Shown here: in pieces, positions 17,218 through 22,391 of the stretch
Position numbering within the stretch: the first letter of the stretch is position 1
Layout: the number at the start of each line of letters is the position of its first letter
Assembly (NCBI GenBank): GCA_910580105.1
Contig: CAJTWN010000020.1
Span: 1-22,391 of the forward strand
Origin: an uncultured Clostridia bacterium
Lineage (GTDB): Bacteria; Bacillota; Clostridia; Monoglobales; Monoglobaceae
Direction of reading: 5' to 3'
Length of the DNA: 22,391 nt
Notes under the pieces: generated by a model
The model's database searches: none
The model's input: the letters and a program-made list of their open reading frames with translations, nothing else
Told to the model about the DNA's origin: nothing
Made by a program: the position numbers and the translations under genes

Positions 17218-18874
17218 TTGTTTTACCTCCGTTGTAAGAAATAAATTCGATGTCGTGAATGACGGCCTCTCCTTCACCTTCACACATCAGCCGGAAACTG
17301 TCGCATTTCCTGAATCGCACCGGAATCCGCCGGACAGAAAAGCCGCTGCCCGTTATTTCACCGCAGTGGGTGAAAGGCCCATCGTCATGGGAGAGGGAAA
17401 CCCTGATGCGGGCGCCTTCGGCGACTTCAGCACGTAGATAAATACAGTTGACGCCCTTGTGCTGGGTTATGTCATAGGTGAACCGTTTGGAGACCACACA
17501 CCAAGGGAAGGTTTCCTCTCCTTCACCAAATAAGAAAAGCGCCTGCTGGTCTGCACCATATAGCTTGCCATCACGGGACACAAAGCCGACAAAGGGGGTA
17601 TTGTCTTCCTTGTGCCATACGCCGTAACGGGTATCAAAGACCAGAAGCTCATGCAGGCCGTCCTCCCGTGTGGCGGAGGCATAGTATTTGATGCCGTCTG
17701 TTCCGGCACAGCAGGCGGTATGTTTTGTGCGCAGCCGCTCACCGATGGAATAGGGTTCGCCACCGCCATAAGCGGAAAAGCCGGAGGGAGAGAGGTAATA
17801 GAGGATGCCCCCAATCTGGGTGATGCTGTCTCCATCCATACATCCGCCGTAAATCTGTTTTGGGATGCTGAAGTTGGTGGGGCTGTCACCATAAACATGA
17901 TGAATACAGTCCCGTTTGAAGGCCACAACGGCGTTTCGGTATGAACAGATGCCGGTGAAATCACCGTCTGTTCCCAGCAAAGAATACCAGCTGTCATCAC
18001 CAAGACCTTGGAAGGAATAGAAGTTCTGACAGTCGCCCAGCCGGGAGGCATAGATGGATTCGCCGTTGGCGGCAGTACCCCAGAGCCGGTTGTTGTGGAC
18101 ACAGACGTGGTTCATATCCGGAATATGAACGGCAATGGTAACAGCGCCCGATTCAGTTGTGTTTTGGAAGGCTGCCAGCGCACCCTTTTTGTCATAGAGC
18201 CGGACGTCCAGCCTGGAGGCAGTGACCGCTTCAACGACAACACTGATAATGTCATCCGCTGCCGCAATGTCTTTACGGCTTTCCACAATTTTGGTGTTAT
18301 TTTTTTCCGTTCCGCAGCCGGAGATGACAATACTGTCGCCTACGGCAAAGGTCTCATCAAAATTTGCACCTGTCTTGGAAATAGAGGCAGAATAGGCGCC
18401 GCTGATGTCATTTTTGGTTGTCCGAAAGACAGCACCGGTAACAACGCAGGTTTTTTCCAGCTTTTGAAGTGTTTCTGCAACCTCACCTGTATCCGGATCG
18501 GGAAGATAATCGTAATAGAGCTTGTCGGGGAAGATACAAATCTTTCCCCCAAAGTCGGCAATGGATTTCTTTCCCGCAGTAAGGGGTTCGCCGGTGATTT
18601 TTTTTCCGTTGTAATAAAACGCATTGCCGGCAATTCCGGTAAAGGAGGTCAGCCCCCCTGCCGTATAGGCCGGCAGACACAGGGCGGTGATGTTTGCAAT
18701 TTCGGCAATTTTTCTCCGCGGTTTTCGGGGGACAGCCGCGGGGAGAGCGTCTGAGGACATATTTTTCATTGCGCTGAAACTGCGGTCATCAATTTTCGTG
18801 CCTTCATCCAGTCCATAGAAGCTTTTTGTCAAAACCACCCCTTCCTTCGGGGTATTTATGGGTGGAAGATACAT
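17207..18874 (-). CDS. Phage tail protein, probable beta-propeller nozzle
   Basis: A 555-residue, beta-rich protein with repeated aromatic and Gly-Asp-containing strands (for example NNRLWGTAANGESIYASRLGD, YRNAVVAFKRDCIHHVYG, YYLSPSGFSAYGG, LLVFDTRYGVWHKED). These are typical of short-tailed phage proteins related to the P22 gp10 stabilisation or T7 gp12 nozzle class, which form the lower tail tube. Position after the adaptor gene fits that role. The ribosome site GGAGGTGA overlaps the stop of the upstream gene, and the gap is 4 nt. The gene ends 11 nt inside the next one. Family assignment is by pattern and context, not by a search. Confidence 0.7.
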   Translation of the reverse strand: MYLPPINTPKEGVVLTKSFYGLDEGTKIDDRSFSAMKNMSSDALPAAVPRKPRRKIAEIANITALCLPAYTAGGLTSFTGIAGNAFYYNGKKITGEPLTAGKKSIADFGGKICIFPDKLYYDYLPDPDTGEVAETLQKLEKTCVVTGAVFRTTKNDISGAYSASISKTGANFDETFAVGDSIVISGCGTEKNNTKIVESRKDIAAADDIISVVVEAVTASRLDVRLYDKKGALAAFQNTTESGAVTIAVHIPDMNHVCVHNNRLWGTAANGESIYASRLGDCQNFYSFQGLGDDSWYSLLGTDGDFTGICSYRNAVVAFKRDCIHHVYGDSPTNFSIPKQIYGGCMDGDSITQIGGILYYLSPSGFSAYGGGEPYSIGERLRTKHTACCAGTDGIKYYASATREDGLHELLVFDTRYGVWHKEDNTPFVGFVSRDGKLYGADQQALFLFGEGEETFPWCVVSKRFTYDITQHKGVNCIYLRAEVAEGARIRVSLSHDDGPFTHCGEITGSGFSVRRIPVRFRKCDSFRLMCEGEGEAVIHDIEFISYNGGKTNEK

Positions 18875-18878
18875 GGCT

Positions 18879-19664
18879 TCACCTCCAATAGTTTTTAAAG
18901 TTTGCGAGTTCCGTCAGCGGCGCCCGTGTCTTATAGTCCCGTTTCAGAGAATCAAACAGGGTGTTATACTGAGTCATATGGGCGGTATATCCGGTATAAT
19001 CATGCTGATATAGAGCCATTTTTGCAAGGATGTATTCAATGTACATCCGGTCATAGGGGGCTTCATCAATTTCGGTATCATCAGTGATTATCCTGCGGAT
19101 TGCCATGGGAACACCGCTTTGGGCTTCAATACTTTCGTTTTCCAGAAAGATTCCGTCCAGAGAGGTATCAAGAACAAGCACATCTTTGGCAGATTCCCAG
19201 TCCGGATCTGCGTCCTGGTCCGTAAGTACCACAAAGGAAATCGTATCGCCTTCGGTAAAAGGGGGGGCTTCCATGGCGATGAAGTCTTCGTTTGTGTTAA
19301 AGGTACCCCGGATTTCAATTTCACGGATTGGGGCCGGTTTGGTAAGATAGACAGCCCGGAGTTCCGTCGGACAGGAAAAACCTGTGCCAAAGTATTGCAA
19401 AGCGTGCTTTGCTACGGTACGGAAATCACTTTTTTCCATCAACTGTCCGTTGGCGTATAACGCCTCAATATCTTCAAAACAAATATCATCCGGAAGAAGC
19501 AGGGGCTGGACACCATCCCAGGTGACAGATATGGTGTCGTATGTTTTAAGGACTTCTCTGCGGACTGCGGCGGAAACTTCGTCACACCAGAGAAGTTTTT
19601 CTGAAAGGGTATAGGGGTTTGGGCACAGTGCGTCTGCTTCCTGTATTGCGGTCATAATTTGCAT
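18879..19664 (-). CDS. Phage head-tail adaptor-like protein
   Basis: A 261-residue protein without a motif that names it. It has an N-terminal helical part, a central beta region (about 115-190) and a C-terminal helical part ending LANFKNYWR. Its size and place between the capsid gene and the tail nozzle gene match the adaptor (gp11/gp4-like) of podovirus-type phages; this is inference. An AGGTGA ribosome site sits close before ATG 19664, 8 nt downstream of the previous stop; a second ATG three codons further in is a possible alternative start. Confidence 0.6.
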   Translation of the reverse strand: MQIMTAIQEADALCPNPYTLSEKLLWCDEVSAAVRREVLKTYDTISVTWDGVQPLLLPDDICFEDIEALYANGQLMEKSDFRTVAKHALQYFGTGFSCPTELRAVYLTKPAPIREIEIRGTFNTNEDFIAMEAPPFTEGDTISFVVLTDQDADPDWESAKDVLVLDTSLDGIFLENESIEAQSGVPMAIRRIITDDTEIDEAPYDRMYIEYILAKMALYQHDYTGYTAHMTQYNTLFDSLKRDYKTRAPLTELANFKNYWR

Positions 19665-19672
19665 GGAATCAC

Positions 19673-19918
19673 CTAGCCTTTCAGGCTCTCCACATATTCC
19701 TGCGCTTTTAATTCCTGATTGTGACTGCGTTCAACCGCCAGGGCAACACACCGGGGAACCATGACGGGTATGCCCCGCTGAATCTGGTAGTTGGTACCAT
19801 TGACGGTGACTGTCAAATCGTCCTTATATTTGGAATTATCTTTCATAAGCAGGAGTGGAACGGGTTGCTGATAGTATTCCTCCGGCGTGACCGAAGGTTT
19901 TTGTGTTTTGGTTGGCAT
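19673..19918 (-). CDS. Small conserved-type phage protein downstream of capsid
   Basis: An 81-residue protein with a Lys/Thr/Pro-rich N-terminus, a short beta segment (LTVTVNGTNYQIQRGIPVMVP) and a C-terminal helix. GGAGG (19933-19929) about 10 nt before the ATG supports translation. Small proteins of this kind often follow the major capsid gene in clostridial prophages; a head-completion or decoration role is possible, but I do not recognise it. Confidence 0.65.
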   Translation of the reverse strand: MPTKTQKPSVTPEEYYQQPVPLLLMKDNSKYKDDLTVTVNGTNYQIQRGIPVMVPRCVALAVERSHNQELKAQEYVESLKG

Positions 19919-19963
19919 ATTTCTATTTCCTCCTTTTTTGCGTTGGCATTTGTTTTTTTCTTT

Positions 19964-20043
19964 GGGGAAAAATTCCCTTGCAGCTGGGATCTGCTCTTTC
20001 CCGATAAATCGGGAAAGAGCAAGCCCATAGGCCGTGCATCGGC
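19964..20043. repeat. Solitary copy of the hairpin mosaic element downstream of the capsid gene
   Basis: Three hairpins in order on the plus strand: GGGAA-AAA-TTCCC (19965-19977), GCTCTTTCCCGAT-AA-ATCGGGAAAGAGC (19993-20020, 13-bp stem) and GCCG-TGCAT-CGGC (20031-20043). The order and the linkers (TCTGCTCTTTCCCG, 12 of 14 identical to TCTCCTCTATCCCG; AAGCCC; GGCACnAAA) match the array at 22078-22391. It fills the only large gap (141 nt) inside the phage operon and could act as a partial terminator or mRNA stabiliser after the capsid gene. Confidence 0.6.
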
Positions 20044-20059
20044 ACGAAAACGTTAATTT

Positions 20060-21298
20060 TTAATAGGATGCAGTGGTTTCTACGCGGACGAGGAATTCCG
20101 GTGACAAAATTTCCGCGGTCTGGGTGGCTTTCCAGCCAACTGTGCTTCTCTGGTCGAGCGGGTCACCGGTTCCGGCGCTGCCCTTCTGCTTGATGATGGT
20201 TTCCAGTCCGCCACCTTCAACATTGGTAACGCCATAGGCATTTTTGGCAATGAAGAGGGTGGAGTAGATGTCCCGTCCGTTTTTGCCGGCGCCGGTCGGA
20301 TAAATGATATTGTCCGGAACGACAGAGGAAGGTACATCTTCGGTAAAGGTCAGTTTTGCTGAACCGGCGGCTCCGGCTGTTGCAGAAGAGATGGTGAGGT
20401 CAAGGCCGCCAATCTGGATGCCTCTGGAGGCCAGGGCCGTTGCTTCCGCAGATGTGAGCGGTTCGGCAATGGTGATTTCTTTGCCTGAAACTTTAATAAC
20501 GGTTAGTGTTCCGGCATCACCGCGTTCCAGCGTCTCCGGATTACGCAAAGGCGCTGCCCGGAAAATTTTGGCTTCGGTGGACTCGACAAAGACGACACCA
20601 AAGATTTTACCGATGGTTCCCTCGTACCAGTCTTTGGGATCGACATTCTGCTTCACTTCTCGCCATGCCGGGTCGTTGGTCAGGTCGTTGGCAACATCCG
20701 GATGAATAATGGCAACGTAACAGCCGTCTTTATAAGGAGCGGCATTGTTTCGCTTCAAGGTGGCAACGGCACGTTTGACAGCGGCAACTGTCAGATAATC
20801 GTTGTCTTCATAGGTGGCCTCGCCGCCGACCAAAACGTTACGGTCTGCCTTTCCGTCTGCATACTGTACATTGGTGCCGGCGTTTACCTTTTCGCGGATG
20901 ACGGTGTCAAGGGTACGGCCGGCCTGATCGCCCAAAACGTTCTGTGTTTCCAAAACTACATTGTCAACGGAACTCAGGGTGAGCATATCAGACATTGTGA
21001 TATAATCACCGTACTGTTCCACAGTAGATTCCACTGTAGATACGTTCAGGCTGTTTCCCTTTGGTGTTACACCTTCGGTCAAAGGAACAAGCGCTTTTGG
21101 AAGCGGGCTGAACTTCCGGAATTCAATTGTTTTACCGGCGCCGGAAGGAATCGGTTTCTTCTGCCCGAATTCCGCATGGACGAGCCTGGGTTTTGCAAAG
21201 TGGATAAGCGCTTTGTCATAATAGGTTTTCATCAATGGGGTCAGGTTATTGCCAAGGATGTTAGTTGTTGTCGTTTGTGTATTAAATACAGAATCCAT
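20060..21298 (-). CDS. Major capsid protein, N4-gp56 family
   Basis: A 412-residue phage major head protein. The N-terminal region (TTTTNILGNNLTPLMKTYYD, then KPRLVHAEFGQKKPIPSGAG and IEFRKFSPLPKALVPLTEGV) and the central IIHPDVANDLTNDPAW and WYEGTIGKIFGVVFVES are the recognisable pattern of the N4-gp56 capsid family, HK97-like fold, used by many Firmicute prophages. AGGAGG (21312-21307), 8 nt before ATG 21298, is a strong ribosome site, as expected for the most abundant virion protein. It follows the scaffold-like gene by 35 nt and is followed by the hairpin element at 19964-20043, which probably insulates or stabilises its message (inference). Length and ends look intact. Confidence 0.93.
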   Translation of the reverse strand: MDSVFNTQTTTTNILGNNLTPLMKTYYDKALIHFAKPRLVHAEFGQKKPIPSGAGKTIEFRKFSPLPKALVPLTEGVTPKGNSLNVSTVESTVEQYGDYITMSDMLTLSSVDNVVLETQNVLGDQAGRTLDTVIREKVNAGTNVQYADGKADRNVLVGGEATYEDNDYLTVAAVKRAVATLKRNNAAPYKDGCYVAIIHPDVANDLTNDPAWREVKQNVDPKDWYEGTIGKIFGVVFVESTEAKIFRAAPLRNPETLERGDAGTLTVIKVSGKEITIAEPLTSAEATALASRGIQIGGLDLTISSATAGAAGSAKLTFTEDVPSSVVPDNIIYPTGAGKNGRDIYSTLFIAKNAYGVTNVEGGGLETIIKQKGSAGTGDPLDQRSTVGWKATQTAEILSPEFLVRVETTASY

Positions 21299-21333
21299 AA
21301 AGTAATCCTCCTAATATAAATTTGCCCGCAGGC

Positions 21334-21921
21334 CTAAAATGTGATTTTTTCGCCTTTGCGAACCCGTTCTATGATGGCGGCAATGTCTTCGTCTCGCATA
21401 TCTTTTGGGTTCATCTTGACGACTGCGCCTGCAGTTCTGCCAGTTCCGTTTTCCGGAATCCGGTCACGTTTGGCACGAAAATCTTCCAGAGCTTCAGCTT
21501 TTGCTTTTCCCATCAGTTCTTCGCGGTGGGTAAGCATATAGGCCTCCTCAACCGTCAGTTTGTTTTCAAGGATATACTTGCAAAACTGCGGATTTTCAAT
21601 TTCCTTTTCCAAATTGAATTCCGGATACTTGCGGCTGAATTCTTCGGCTTGTCTGCGGAGTTCAGCAGGATTGATTTCCGCACCCTGTGGTTGTGTTGGC
21701 ATTTGAACAGGTTGTGCCGGCATCTGCTGCATTGCCTGCATTTGAGGAAGCTGTCCCATGGGCATAGAGGCCATCTGTGGCATTGTCTGCTGCATGGGAT
21801 AGGCGCCCTGCATTTGTGGACGAGCCATCTGCTGGGGAAGCTGCGGTATCTGCTGCGGCATTTGGGGGATACCCATGCCACCGGGCATATTGTTATTTTG
21901 CTTCAGGTAGTTATTGTACAT
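21334..21921 (-). CDS. Phage scaffold-like protein with Met/Pro/Gln-rich N-terminus
   Basis: A 195-residue protein directly upstream of the capsid gene, the usual position of a head scaffolding protein. Residues 12-78 are very low complexity, made of Met, Pro, Gln and a few Ala and Gly. Residues 83-195 are charged and helical (RRQAEEFSRKYPEFNLEKE, then EELMGKAKAEALEDFRAKRD) and end in a basic tail, KGEKITF; basic C-terminal tails are common in scaffolds that bind capsid protein. GGAG about 10 nt before the ATG supports the start. No portal, protease or terminase gene precedes it within the remaining 470 nt. Function is inferred from position and composition. Confidence 0.7.
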   Translation of the reverse strand: MYNNYLKQNNNMPGGMGIPQMPQQIPQLPQQMARPQMQGAYPMQQTMPQMASMPMGQLPQMQAMQQMPAQPVQMPTQPQGAEINPAELRRQAEEFSRKYPEFNLEKEIENPQFCKYILENKLTVEEAYMLTHREELMGKAKAEALEDFRAKRDRIPENGTGRTAGAVVKMNPKDMRDEDIAAIIERVRKGEKITF

Positions 21922-22077
21922 AAAATGTAAACTCCATTTCTGCCGCCATGCGCCGGCGATTTTTTCTTACGATCCGCCCGCATGGTCGGCGGACGTTGTG
22001 TGATTTGTTTTACCCGGGTGTTTCACACATATTAAGTGTAGCATAAAAAAAGTGCCGGGGCATGCCATGTCGTCGAC
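21922..22077. other. Leader region upstream of the phage late genes
   Basis: No gene. A hairpin TCCGCC/GGCGGA (21973-21978/21988-21993) and a spaced inverted repeat TGTGTGA/TCACACA (21997-22003/22023-22029) are visible. The latter could be an operator for the minus-strand phage genes, but no clear -35/-10 pair is seen on the minus strand. Confidence 0.4.
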
Positions 22078-22391
22078 ATTCAGCCTTTTTGCTCGTTTTT
22101 CCCGAAGGGAAAAACTTCACATTTACGGCTGATGTCTCCTCTATCCCGCAAAAGCAGAGCTTTTACGGGAGCCCTGCGGCATTTCCGCCGCTTAGGGGCC
22201 AAATTTGTTCACTTTGCGGCTGTGCCGCAAAAGTTCACTTTAAGGCCGGCGACTCCTCTATCCCATAAAACCTTCAGTTTTATGGGAGCCCTGAGCCTTC
22301 GGCACAAATTCAGCCTTTTTGCTCGTTTTTCCCTTCGGGAAAAACTTCACATTTACGGCTGATGTCTCCTCTATCCCGCAAAAGCAGAGCT
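22078..22391. repeat. Mosaic array of palindromic repeats, cut by window end
   Basis: Three units of about 115 bp share the core CTCCTCTATCCC (22136-22147, 22253-22264, 22366-22377) and flanks TTCAC, TTTA and GGGAGCCCTG. Units 1 and 3 are nearly identical: 84 nt (22078-22161 and 22308-22391) differing only in three loop bases. Hairpins visible: GTTTTTCCC-GAA-GGGAAAAAC (22095-22115), 22144-22170, GCGGC/GCCGC (22176-22191), TTTGCGGC-TGT-GCCGCAAA (22213-22231), an 11-bp stem at 22261-22287, GCC-TTC-GGC (22295-22303), and GTTTTTCCC-TTC-GGGAAAAAC (22325-22345). Open frames crossing it are repeat read-through. It continues beyond the window. Confidence 0.85.

Noticed and set aside
18008..18754. Open frame of about 248 codons on the plus strand opposite the tail gene
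   Set aside because: It is antisense to a well-supported phage gene and its composition follows from the codon bias of the opposite strand.
20702..21319. Open frame of about 205 codons on the plus strand opposite the capsid gene
   Set aside because: It is the shadow of the N4-gp56 capsid gene, with no ribosome site and no family features.
21322..21930. Open frame of about 202 codons opposite the scaffold-like gene
   Set aside because: Its Leu/His-rich sequence mirrors the Gln/Met-rich repeat of the opposite strand and has no start signals.
22062..22362. Two overlapping open frames across the right-edge repeats
   Set aside because: They read through palindromes and repeat at the same spacing as the DNA repeats, so they are artefacts of the array, not proteins.
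22078..22391. CRISPR array
   Set aside because: The spacing is about 115 bp, the constant parts are broken up by variable palindromes, there are no unique spacers of uniform length, and no cas genes are in the window.

Overview
The window looks like a chromosome segment from a low-to-mid-GC anaerobic Clostridia-type Firmicute, probably a gut commensal. The reasons are strong AGGAGG-type ribosome sites, TTGACA/TATAAT promoters with 17-bp spacers, Gram-positive S-layer-homology (SLH) surface anchors and an N4-gp56-type phage capsid gene. The SLH plus atrophied-Ig plus polysaccharide-lyase style is typical of plant- or mucin-glycan degrading Clostridia, but no marker here fixes the genus.

Layout. 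(1) 1-576: hairpins and a gene-free stretch with a weak candidate structured RNA. (2) 577-1413 (+): an alpha/beta-hydrolase esterase. (3) 1521-1620: a long-loop bidirectional terminator between convergent genes. (4) 3534-1747 (-): a marR-MATE drug-efflux operon with a textbook promoter, whose -10 box lies between the arms of a perfect 16-bp inverted repeat. (5) 3898-15688 (+): one operon of three very large secreted SLH proteins driven by a perfect consensus promoter. The first is a 1491-aa modular adhesin-like or carbohydrate-binding protein, the second a 921-aa SLH protein with an unrecognised body, and the third a 1407-aa heparinase II/III-type polysaccharide lyase. A strong intrinsic terminator closes it. 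(6) 15952-21921 (-): a block of phage late genes, in transcription order scaffold-like, N4-gp56 major capsid, an 81-aa protein, a putative adaptor, a beta-propeller-like tail protein and a putative internal virion protein. Portal, terminase, lysis and integrase genes are not in the window. (7) 22078-22391: an array of palindromes that runs off the right edge.

How they work together. The efflux operon is a self-contained, autoregulated module. The SLH operon looks like a cell-wall-anchored polysaccharide capture and cleavage system. The phage block is a late operon with tightly spaced or overlapping genes. The most unusual non-coding structure is the right-edge mosaic of stem-loops: two 84-nt copies differ only by an inverted hairpin loop (GAA versus TTC), stems covary between units, and a diverged single copy of what looks like the same element sits directly downstream of the capsid gene.
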